Shown here in pieces: positions 50,470-62,165 of a stretch of DNA of 64,000 nt (positions are counted from its first letter, which is position 1; each line of letters starts with the position of its first letter). The translations under genes were made by a program, and so were the position numbers. Under the pieces are notes generated by a model. The model was not told the origin of the DNA, did not search any database, and was given only the letters and a program-made list of their open reading frames with translations. Source of the DNA: Lichenostomus cassidix (taxonomy: Eukaryota; Chordata; Aves; Passeriformes; Meliphagidae); contig CM039182.1 of NCBI GenBank assembly GCA_008360975.2, forward strand, positions 17,580,324-17,644,323, in the 5' to 3' direction.

Positions 50470-53400
50470 CTCAGTTGCTATAGATTAGCAGAGCTGACTT
50501 CAGCAGAACCAGATCTATTTCCAGCAGCTCAGGATATGGTCTCTTGAGCTATATTACAATTAGACAAACTTGTTCAATTAGCAACAATTACTTTTGACAG
50601 TGAAAGGATAATAGAGGATTTTGCTTACAGGTGTCTCCCTTTGATCTTAGTCCATTGAACCATTTAATGATTCTGTTTTGTTTGGTGCTGCAAGCTATCA
50701 ACTAGACAAAAAAAAAAATTAGTTCTATCATTTTCAAAGGCCTTTGCTATTAAATGTTCATGCCTAAATCTATTTGTGTGTTACTTGAGAGGCAGCAGCA
50801 AGAAGAGCTGCAGTGAAAAACAGCAAAATGGGAAGAGATGCAAGGTGCACAGAGGAGGCTGAAATGGATTGCTTGATGACAAAGCTGGAGCATGAACAGT
50901 CAGAGAAATAAATCAAAGAATGGTTTTGCTTATTCTGTTCTATTTTCCTATATTTGTGCAGGGGCAGGGACATATGCTTAGGATTACAACTAATGTGCCT
51001 TTCAAACAAAAAAGTCATCCTCTGGGGTTTATATTTTCTGTTCTCAGAACTCGTGAATCCAGTGTTGAAGTCATTACCAATTTACAGGAGAAGATAAATC
51101 TCCCTTCAGGTCTCCCTGACTGGACCTAAGGAATCTAGATGCAATATTTCCCCAAATGACAGCTTGATGCCAACCCTTATCTCTAGCTACCTCAGCCTGG
51201 TTGCATACTCTATTTTAAAAAAGGCTGAGAGTAACATAGTTACTAAAGAAGAACACAGACATATTGACGGTCTTTAAAACAAGTATTATTTTATATTTGA
51301 CAGACCTATAGATAGCTACAACTTTTTATTCATTTTCAGGAATACTCCATGCCCATATCTGTTGTCTTACTTCACTGTCACAAATAGTAAATCTGTGTGT
51401 AGTATGTCATAATGAATCATGCTTATTAGCAATTAGTATCTGATGAAATTTAAAGTTTATTAGAAAAATGAAACCACTGGTAAGGATTTATATATTCATA
51501 TTAATTACATTTAGCATTATTGATAATATTCAGTTCTGTCTTTCTCAGAATAATATGGAAACCCTATCCCCTATCACAGTGATTAACTATATGTGTTTCT
51601 CTTATTATTCTGACAGGTTTATCAGAACAGCATATTTCAGATTTCTGTAAATTATAATAAGATATGACAGGCAGGCTAGATAAGAAAGGATAAACATCTT
51701 TGAGAGGGAGAATTGGAATAGTTATATATTGTACTTGGTAAGAGAGTTGAAAAGAAAGATGAAAAAATTGTAACAATTTCAAGGCCATAGACAATTCTAA
51801 CTACAGATTCTGCTTATTTTCCACTTGGCAACCATTATATTAGCTATGGCATAGGGAGATCAAATATAAATAGAAAACAGGAAGCTCTTTCACATTGCAG
51901 GCGACTGTAATGGGTATTGCAAACAAAACCTAGTCATTTTTATTTGTCCCTTTCATTGTGCTAATGAGACTCTCTTGCTTATGAAAGCGTTTCACTTGGC
52001 TATTGAGCTTTCTGCCAGCTTAGAAATTGGCTAGTACTATATAGTTGTATTGTATGTTTTAGCACCTGTTGTTATGGTCATTACTCAGGGATAGTGACAA
52101 TTGCCCTTTGGTCTTTTGTACATGTTGTTCTTTCCAGCCTCTCTATGGCTTATTGTTTTTCAGGCTCTGAACCTGTCATCTTCTCAGCCTGAATAATTTT
52201 CTCGCTGTAGGACAGTTAGCGTCTCATCAGTCAAATACTTCACTCTGGAAGTGATATATTCAAAGCCGTGGGGTTTTACAAAACTATCCAGATCACTTTC
52301 CTGAATGACACAAATGATACCATTGCTAAATATAGTACAGAGGGATTTATTGCACTGTCTGCTTCATAATAAACTGCAAGTTCTGTGCATTGTGTGGTAT
52401 CAGATATCAGTGCTTTCAGTCCTATTTATTTCAGTACCTGTGAGAATGCTGTGCGAGGCCAGTGGACAGAGGGAGCGCTGAGTGATGGGCTAACACGCAG
52501 CTGGGAAACTGGGCTGCATCCAGAGAGCACATCCCCTAGCAGCACCTCTGTGAGCAGAAGGCTCCATTAAGATGGCATGGGCTTGTGACAGCTTCATTCC
52601 TGCTCCATGATCTCATGTACCAAATGAAAGGATCTGTGTAAGTGCTGAGTACATGTGTGCATTGGATCCCCAGCTGCAAGGGAAGGCCAGGCAGGAGCCA
52701 ACTGCGGAAGCCCTGCAAGCAGTGTGAAATACTTGGCAGGTCTGAAGTCTAAATTGACTTATGTAATGGATGTGATTACCACAGACTGGCATCTTGTACA
52801 TTCACTCACACCTTTTGGATAAAAAAGATAGAAGGTTGTAACCACCTTGTGCTTATTATGCCAGAAGCAACATACAGCAAGAAAATGAACACCATCAGAT
52901 ATTTTCAATATCTCTGCTAAGGAAGGAGAGAATATGGTAATCATACCCCAAAAAAAGATAGGGACGGTTATAACAAGTCACCTAAATCCAGACAAGAATC
53001 CTTTACTATAAGTAAAATGAGGGGTTAAACTTCATGTCAGAATGCTTTTATGAAACTGGTCACAGCTGTCAAGTTCAATCTGTAATTAATATATTGTACT
53101 GAATAATGATTATGTGGATGCATTTGGGGGTATTTTGGTGAATTCAATATGCAAATAGTTTGACCAATGTAGACAGTATTACTAAAGATTTTTCCCGTGG
53201 TTATATTCACAGTTATGCAGTTATTTATGGTCTAGCACCTCATAGTTGTCTGGTAGACAAGGCTTTCTACAGTTTTGATGAATAGTACCTTAATTTTTTT
53301 GAAGCACTAAGTTTGTAGTCCTCCTCCTCCTCCTCTGTCTTATTTTGAACTTTCCAGTGAAGAGTTTCAAGTAAAAAGATAACCAAAAATATGGAAGTTA

Positions 53401-53473
53401 GCAGTGCTCCCTTTCTTTACAAAGAGAATCAAATCCACATCTCAGTTCCAGTCAGTGGGTTTGAGCTCTGTTG

Positions 53474-53512
53474 ACTGTGTAGTTTGAGGTTTAGCTGTGT
53501 AGTTTGAGGTCC
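53474..53512 (+). repeat. two-copy tandem repeat, about 20 bp
   Basis: CTGTGTAGTTTGAGGT occurs twice in direct order with a 4-base spacer. Minor local duplication. Confidence 0.75.
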
Positions 53513-55404
53513 AGACTCTAACTTTCTAAGTTTTTAACTTCCCATTAGGCAGAGTCTAGTAAAATCCTAATTTGTTAGTTGCATTACTTATCTTCCCTTA
53601 CTGAAGCTGTTGTCAGACCACTTTGAAAATAGGAATTTGGGTTTTTGTGTTGATGTATCAGTCCTGAATTTATTTCCTCTCTTTTTGTATGGAATACTAT
53701 AAACCAAACATCAGTTTTTAGACACCTGATTGTCAGTTCGGGCAAATTGTCAAATGGGCAGAGGCAGTACAAAAGGAGATGTCATTATTTGTAGTTTTTC
53801 TCTTAAAGACATGAGAAATATAGGGTTGTTGTCTAGCAAGTACTTCCACTTTCTCTAACAACATTGTAGCCAGATAGATGGAGACAAGTATTCATAACTT
53901 GCAGCTTGATACCCAGCTTGACTGATATAATTCTTTAAAATCATGGCCTAAACACACTCCAGAAGAGTGTGAGAAACAATCAAAATGTAGATCTTTCCAG
54001 GAAAATATAACCCATATTTGTATCACATATACCTATAGGTTATAACTGATTACCAGGTTTGGCTGCTAGTTGGCAGAACAGGTGATGTGTGCTCAAGGAC
54101 AAAACTTGTGGGTTTGCAGAGGATTATAGGTTGTGCCAATGATGGCAGAGACTGAACTCACCAACACTTTCCATTCCGGCTTGCCAAGTACTGATACATC
54201 CAACATTTCAAACTGAATACCTGATGGTGATTTTTTTGTTGTTGTTCCACTGGATTTCTTAAAATTGTCTTTTAATACTTGTGGTTTATTTTGTGGAATT
54301 ATTTCCTTTGTTATTGTATTATTTTACAAGTTACACACAAACTAGGGACTAAGGCCTCCAATTTAGTTGCCCGTATTTGAAGGTACTCCATATCTTTTCA
54401 GACATCCCAGCAAATCTCAGGCATCCTCAGGTAGCTGCAAAATGTAGTGTATGATTAGTTTTCTCTCTGTAGTGCCCAAGTAGAGGCCATGGTGGGTATG
54501 CAAGAAACTGGGACATCTCAAAGAGATCACCATGTGCCTGTACAAGTATGTGAATTAAACTTTTGTGATGAAATTTATTTTGTAGATTTATGTATCTATA
54601 TAGAACCCAATGTCCCACAGTCTTCTTCAGAACACAATCATCAAAATGCCTAAAGAACACCGGAATGAAAACAAACTTAGGTTAATTAGGATCCTTTGCA
54701 GTATTTTTATTGTTGTTATCTAGACTCTTGCCAAACATGTCCCATATCTGTAGGAACTCCTATACTTTGAAAAACTGCTGTAATTATTTATATTGTTGTC
54801 TAGACACATGTAATTATTTAATTGAATTTAGTTTCTGACATACCATGTTCTGCATATTCCCTAATCTTCTAATCTGTATCACATCATTTTAAAGAAAGAT
54901 ACTGACAAGCACCACAACCCTTGCAGTTACGCATCATCTGGCAGCTTCTTCAAAAAATCACAATAATTGAACTCTGTGCAGAAGAATGTGGAAGGCTGGA
55001 AGGCATTTATGCACCAGTTCAGAAGGACTGGTCACGGCCTATGATTTGCCATGCAGATCTGCCAGCACAGGCAGATCCCAGTGGCAGAATCTGACAAATG
55101 GGCAAGCAAATCTGCTGTGCTGTGGGGGGAGATAAGCAATGCTGTGATGAGACACAAAAATTCAGTAATGTTAGAATTGTGGTCAGAGAATATCATAACC
55201 ACTGTATCTTATATATACTCAGTTGTGGAGCGAGGGCAGAAGGAATATGTATAACAGATGGCCTGGAAGCAGCAGTTTTGAATTAATCAGGGTGCAGGAT
55301 TATGAGGATCTAGATGACAGATTTAGTGTATAGATGCAGATATAGAAGCTAGATATGAGAAGTATTACTGTGGCAGGAGTAGCAACCCATGCACATAGGC
55401 TTAG

Positions 55405-55960
55405 AATTTAGTTGGAAAGGACTATTGGAGGTCACCACATAGAGTCCCTGCTCAAAGCAGAATCGGCTGTCAAGTCACAGTGGATAGTCCTGCTGAAGTC
55501 TGAGTATCTTCAAGAGTGGATTCCTGCTCTTTCTGGACAACCCGTTCCTGTCCTTAAGTACTGTCACGGGGGAATTTTTTCTGTATCCACTCAGAATTCC
55601 CTTTATTGCAAACTGACTGTCATCTTTTCCTTGTGCAGCTTGGAGAAGAGTCTGGTTTCATCTTTTCTGTAAACCCAGTAAGGCAGTTCAAAGCAGAAAT
55701 GGGATTTTCACTTAATCATCTCTCCTCCAGACTGAACAAACCCAGATACCTCAGCTTCTTCTTGAATGTTGTGTTTCTGGTCCCTTAAGCATCCTGGTGT
55801 CTGTCTGCAGGACTTGGTCCAGTATGGCTCTGCTGTTCTTGTACTGGAGTTGCCAAAACTGGACATGAGTGTCAAATAGAGGGGCCACGCCCTTCTGTCA
55901 GCCAGATGGCTGTGCTGTGGCTCATGTGGCTTGCCATGGCATCAGCACTGCTGCTGCACT
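55405..55960 (-). mobile_element. CR1 LINE 3' fragment, old copy, minus orientation
   Basis: Order of blocks follows the antisense of CR1: TTGGAAAGGACTATTGGAGG, AGAGTCCCTGCTCAAAGCAG, a CTCTCCTCCAGACTGAACAA block near 55721, and CTTGTACTGGAGTTGCCAAA near 55838. Diverged and with indels. The last 75 bases are uncertain. Confidence 0.8.
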
Positions 55961-57995
55961 GACAGCCAGAGCCAGCAAACAGGGAAGCTGCAGAGAAATG
56001 GTCTTTGTAACTCTAGTTTCTAAGAATCATTAAAAAAACCCAGATCCCATTAGGATCCTTTTATATCTATCATGATGTTGGGTAACTCATTTAAAAGGAT
56101 AACTGAGACTTGTCTCAGCATGGATGAGTTGCCTAAATTGTATAAAGGAAACTGTAACTGCAATGCTCAAGGATAATATGTGGTGGTTCATCAATTTTTT
56201 TTTGCTAAAAAACCCCTGAATTCACCAAGGCACACAATGCAAGGACATTGTGAAATCTGAATAATAAGAGAAAAGTTATACAATCCAACAAAAAAAGTGA
56301 ATTTCATATCCAGTGAATAAATAAAAAGCTGTATGTATTTTAAATCCACTTTATATGAAGTCTAGTGTATGAAAATTCAGTAGGTCCATCCATGACTTAC
56401 AAGAAACAAATATTTTGGTTTTTAAAGTTCTCCATAAAACTGTATAACAGAATTTTATCTGTAAATATTATGACTGAAGATTATTCTTTGTAACTTACAG
56501 GATATGAATGTAAAATATGTGAGTAGCACAGTGTAACTAATGGTGTTTATTTTTACAGGATTCAGGCAAGAATCATATATATTAGCCTTGTTTTCCATTT
56601 ACAGTGCTATCATGAAATTGTTGAATATCTCCTGAAAGATGCTGAGGACCCTCAGTTTCCCCTGTTGAACTTTGTCTTTAATTGCAATACATATTTTAAA
56701 GGACTATGTGAGCTCTTAAGAAGCTTAATATATTGAAATAAATGTGCCTTACATTATTATTCTTTTTCAATACACAACAGCTGGTGCAGATCCCTGATGT
56801 AACTTAATCTAAAGCAGCCTTGGTCTATGTCTGTAGTTCTGTCATAATTTATTTTCTTTTGTACGTTGATTCCATTGCAGACTGAAATCACAAGACAGAG
56901 GTCAGAGGTATGTGGAAACCTTCATTTCCACTTTTTAAATCCTGACCAATAATACTTGGTTGAATCTTTCATGTTGCCTTTTGACAAGGACCACGGAGGT
57001 TCTCACTTGGGCTTTGCATCAGGCTCCATCATGATTTCCTCCTTAGTCTGGTATTTGCAATCTGCAACAGCAGAAGTTGCTGGGCTGCTAGATGACATGC
57101 TGATTCTGTGAGATGCACTACATGAGCTCTGGAAGTATATGGCTCTGATTTTTTTTTCAGTTGTTTTAGTTCTGATTAATGCTAGCATGAAATCAGAATC
57201 AGCAGAATTATGGTGGATTTGAGTTTACTTATGTATTTATTTATATTTCAGTGACTCTACTTTTAATTCTAGATCATATACAGAGCTAAAAAAAACCACA
57301 CAAAATTTAATCTGATATACAGTACATTAATAAAATAAAACTGCATTTGCAGGATTTAAAATAAACCATCAGTAAAAGCTGTATGATGGAATTTTAGTCT
57401 TAACTATGCAGAGCTATGAAATCCAACAGTCCTTATCAACCCATTCCAGGGTCTTTATGGCAGGTCTCCTACTTCTTCCTACTTGAAGCCTTACTGTCAG
57501 TAGTGCCATGGAGTCAAAGCAACAGAGAGATGAACATTAGTGTTCAGGTGTAAAAATCATGATAAAAGTGCATATATTTTTTCACAGGTCTAAAACACCT
57601 GTCCTCTGGTTGGCATGACTAAGCATCAGAGGCTACTGTCTAATGGCAAAGAGCTCTCTGTTATGTCTACATTAGCAAGTAATTTGGTGCAAAAAAAAGA
57701 GCAGTTGAACAGTTCTGAGGCCTGTACATCTACATTATATGCAGTCCAAGGGTTTTGCTGTGGAGCACTTTTGAATTGGACTCCCAAACCCCCACAATCA
57801 TCATCACCACATATGTGGTCTGAGACTCTCCGAGGCTGTGTTTAAGTTAGCACATAGTGTGCTGGAAGACGAGCAGGCCTGCAGAGAGAACTAGCCAGTG
57901 CTGAGGACCACACTCTATGTGTTTCAGAAAGTGTATTTCAAATTGGATCTCATCTGATCTTATGCACTGAATGTCCATTAGTAGCTGCAGTGCCC

Positions 57996-58036
57996 TAGGT
58001 GAAACTGAGATGCATTTTCTAGTTTAGTTTCACCTA
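57996..58036. repeat. short perfect inverted repeat
   Basis: TAGGTGAAACT at 57996-58006 is repeated as its reverse complement AGTTTCACCTA at 58026-58036, giving an 11-bp stem with a 19-base loop. Function unknown; could be part of an old transposon end. Confidence 0.6.
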
Positions 58037-58714
58037 CAAGGAATCCAGTTTAGTCTCTCTGAGACCCCTCTGCAGTGCAAATCAAAGAGTGGGGTAGCCA
58101 GGAGATCTGCTTCTAACACACACTTGTGATGGGAGCTGACTCACTGCAATGTTGTTGTGCCCTGGAGCAGCAAGCACTGTTACAGGCTTCTGTGTCCCCA
58201 GCAGGGCTGAAGTGAAACTGGTGGTCACATTGAGCACCACCATCAGGTTAGACATCCCAGAAAGGAAACCAGTTAGTGTAAACACTGTTCTGTAGACTGC
58301 ACCAGTGTTTAGTAATTGCATTGCCTCAAAACACAGTACTAATAGAGATTCAGTTGTAGCCTGGATTTTGTGGCAGAACATTCAGTTCTTCTTGGCATCT
58401 AAAATGGAACTGAAGCAGACTGAGCCTCTGCACTGGGACTTGGGAGGCAAGGATGAGAAGGATTTCTGGAGATGGGTTTGAAAATTAATCTGTGTGCAGA
58501 CGTGACCATCCAGTGCCTTGACACAGCCCTAGGCATTTAATGAGATCATACACCATGAATTTTTCCCTCTGTAGAATAAAACTGGTGGAAGAATTCGTGG
58601 GCTTCTGAGCCCCTTCTAGCCTGAAAGAACAGGGGCAGTGCCTCCTGGAAGAGGGGGAGTGCTTCATTCCAGAATTTTGGGTATAGGGTTTTTTTTTTGT
58701 TTGGTTGCTTGGTT

Positions 58715-58745
58715 ACTTTTGTTGTTGTTGTTGGTTTTTGTTTTA
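58715..58745 (+). repeat. (GTT)n-rich simple sequence
   Basis: TTTTGTTGTTGTTGTTGG followed by more G/T-rich sequence, next to a T run at about 58688-58699. Confidence 0.75.
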
Positions 58746-60748
58746 GGGTTGCATTCTTTCTACAACACAGTTGCTATTAGGTAAAGATTCAATATGAAAG
58801 TTCTTCAGCTGATGGTGGGAGAAGGTCACAGGTGTGTAATGGCTGTGAAATCTAAACATGTGGCTTTGATTTTAAGGACTCTTAAAGCTGTTGTTAAGAA
58901 GACAGAAGTTTTTTATTACAAATCCTTTTTCTTAGATTGCCTGAAAAAGTCTTATTATAAACCAAACTCATTTTGGCTTTTTTTAAAGTATTCATCTATC
59001 ATTCTTTACAGATTATAGTTTGTTCTGACAAAATATAACTGGCCCCAAGAACAATTGTAAATAAATTGGCAGAGTATTGACCTCACAAGCAAAATAAAGA
59101 CTTTTCTATGTATCTAGACCAAATATTAAAATTGAATGCATTGTACTTTTTAGCTAAGGAATGTCATAGGTAAATTAGAATGTGTTCATGTTCTAGGCCT
59201 TGTATGAGACATCAGGACAATCCAGTAGAAAACTATTCATAATTACATAAAGCAATAGGAAGAGACAACTGTGGTAGTGTCAGTAATGATTAGTAAGTCA
59301 TTCTAATTTTATCTAATTGCATTTTCTTGATTTCCAGATAGTTTTTTTAAGCTGAATCTTCAAATACTAAGAAAATTGTTCATCAGATCATATTCCCAGT
59401 GATTCCAGTGAAACCAATCCAGACCAACATACTTTTATTTAACTTTGAAAATTTCTGAAGGCTGTTTCCACACTAAATTAGCAGTCATTAAGACCTGTTT
59501 TTAAAATATCTTGATTTTTGATTCATGCTGCACAACAAAACTTGAATGGTTTTCAAAAATGCTGTATCTCAAACAAGATTTTTTTAATAGCTAATGCAAT
59601 CTCTTGAAGTATTTTGTTTTGTTGGATATGAATCTACACACCTGCCCTAATGCTATATAATAATTCTGTTTTTTTCTTTAGTAGCCTAGACATGACCCAT
59701 TAAACTAAAGTCACTAGACTTCATTCACTCTGTTAGAAATGGAGCAAATAATTTGTGTACAAGTAGTAATTTGAAACAAGAGTACGCTTAGAAGTGCTAA
59801 AGGTAGAAATTAAAGTTCTTCTAAACCATATAGACACCTGATTTACTGACATACAGTGCTTTATAAAATGTTTTTTATAGAGATCCTGGTGTTTTTTCTG
59901 TGTAAATTAATGGCAACGTATCTGTTGATTTATGGAATTTCAGGATTAGATCTAAGTACTAAGATAATTATAACAAAGACATGTAGGCTTACAGTAAAAC
60001 AAAGAAAATTCTAATCTGTTGATTGATACATTGTGGGAAGTGTTTAACCAGCTTGCTTATTAATGGCTGTCAGCTAATAAACACCACCTTAATTTGTTTA
60101 ATCAAGTACCTTATTCAGAGTAGTGATAGCTGAAATTGTAAAGTGCTGTGCAAGCTGAATATGCCAGAGCTCTCCTGGACACCCAGAGTGTGAGTGAGGT
60201 CAGGCCAAACAAATCTCTGTTGTTTGTTACACCTCACTCCTCATCCTCTCAGAGAACTGAACCTGGCACAACTTAGTTTAAACTTGCCCATTAACTTCTT
60301 AATAGAAAAAATGTCCTACATCTGTGTAGAGAATGTCTTTTTGGAGAGGCAGACGTGCTTCATGCACTGGAGTGCTAAGGAATGATCAGCTTTTGTACTT
60401 GGAAACAGCTTTTGTGCAATAGGAATGGTGCTTACGTGCATGCACAGCAGTGTGCAGTGGGTAGGTAGGGCATATATTTGCAGGGGGGCTACAGGAGAGA
60501 TGGGAGTGCATGTGCTGCACATGCTGGCCTAATGGTGCAGGAAGCAAGGAAGGAGGGATAATCTGCACTTAAAACAATGTGACAGAGACAAAAGAGAACA
60601 ACGTTTGGGATCACCAGCGTGGGATGAATTTCAGAAGCTTTTATCTTTGATGAAATGTTGCTTTAATTGTTTCTCTTTGAAATGTGTCTCATTTCTGATG
60701 GCTGTTTGTGTGGAGAAGTAGCAATGTTCAGTGCTTAATACATTGGAT

Positions 60749-60908
60749 GGAGAGATCTGGGATTTATCTGTCTCTGATTCCCTGTGTGACCTCCATCTAA
60801 TCACTTCCTCTCCCTGTCTCAGTTTCCTTATCTGTAAAGTGGAGTTAATAATCCTTTCTATCACCCAGTGCGTAGTGAAGTTAGACAATTCAATTAATAG
60901 TTGTAAAA
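60749..60908 (+). mobile_element. MIR-type SINE relic
   Basis: The order CCCTGTGTGACCTCC, then TCACTTCCTCTCC, then TGTCTCAGTTTCCTTATCTG, then TAAAGTGGAGTTAATAAT follows the MIR core and 3' region in which the best-known stretch is CTCAGTTTCCTCATCTGTAAAATGGG (given here only as a comparison). MIR is a CORE-SINE that was active before amniotes split, so copies in birds are old and usually hard to see. Confidence 0.8.
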
Positions 60909-61670
60909 CTAATTTAGCTTCTGGGGCAGAAAGTGATAAAAAACTGTAAGGAATTATTCATAAATGTGATAAGCTATCACTGTCCAAATCTGAGAAACAA
61001 ATGTTCTCCTTCATATTTTTCCTAAATGCTGCTTTCTTGCATCACCATTTTTCTTTCTCTTTACTTAACATATTTGTATTAATGTAAGCAAAAACTTTTC
61101 CTATGGAGAATTATATTAGCTACCTGCTAATATCAAACAAGATTAAAGGCATGGGCTGTACCTGCCTCAGTAGAACACCAGTGATTGTAAGTTTGAAGTT
61201 GAGACTCACTGAGCTATTGGGTGAATTTGGTTAGTCTTTAGTGAGGTTTTATTTATTTTTTTTTAGCCAAATAAAATATTATCAGACCATGGACTACAGT
61301 GTTTCACACTGGTACTAATGTAGTATATTTTGATATTTCATTGTAATAACCATACATAGTCTCTGAAGACTGTCAGAGACATTAATATAGTTTAAAGCTT
61401 TCTGTTTACTAGCTAGCTGTACAGGCTTCCATAGAAGTAGACAAAAATCCATTGTGTCCTTAGATTATTGTTTCTCTACATGCAATTGTGTGTATAGGAG
61501 GAAGGCTAAAAGCAAGTACAGTGTTCTGTTAGCTGCCTGGCTTTGATTTGCAGGTTGCAATAAAGAGTAATAAGGGGTATACTCATGGAAGTAGACCTTG
61601 TTGAAATTATAAGGCTTTACAAAAATATTAATTAAGATATTGCAGGGATGTGAGGGATAAGAACATAAAA

Positions 61671-62165
61671 TCTCAGAATCACAGAATCATAGAATATGCT
61701 GAGTTGAAAGGGACTGATCAGGATCATTGAGTCCAACTCCTGGCCCTGCACAGAACGCTCCAAGGATCACCCCATGTGCCTGAGAGCATTGTCCAAAAGC
61801 TTCTTGAACTCTGTCAGGCTTGGTGCTGTGACCACTTCCCTGGGCAGTCTGTTCCAGTGCTCAGCCACCCTCTGGGTGAAAAACTTTCCTGATATCCAAT
61901 CTAAACTTCCCCTGAGTAAGCTGCAGGCTACTCCCTCAGGTCCTGTCACTGGTTGCAAGAGTGGAGAGATCAGTGTCTGCTGCTTCTCTCCTCCTTGTGA
62001 AGATGTTGAAGACCACGAGGTCTCCCCTCACTCTCCTTCAGGCTGAACAGACCAGGTGACCTCAGCTACTCCTCATAAGGTTCTTCCTACAGACCCTTCA
62101 TCATGGCCCTCCTTTGGACACTTTCTAATAGCTCTATATTGTGGTGTCCAAAACTGCACATGCTA
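61671..62165 (-). mobile_element. CR1 LINE 3' fragment, minus orientation
   Basis: Two copies of the terminal repeat (CAGAATCACAGAATCATAGA), then GCTGAGTTGAAAGGGACTGA, then about 450 bases of 3' region. The minus strand still codes a clear ORF2 C-terminus: LDWISGKFFTQRV, EHWNRLPREVV and SLTEFKKLLD. Well preserved; same subfamily type as the 39.2-kb copy. Confidence 0.95.

Noticed and set aside
58082..58381. 99-codon hydrophobic minus-strand frame
   Set aside because: Looks loosely like a membrane protein but no family, splice sites or neighbouring exons were found.
61774..62046. 90-codon plus-strand frame
   Set aside because: Antisense of the CR1 ORF2 C-terminus at 61671-62165.
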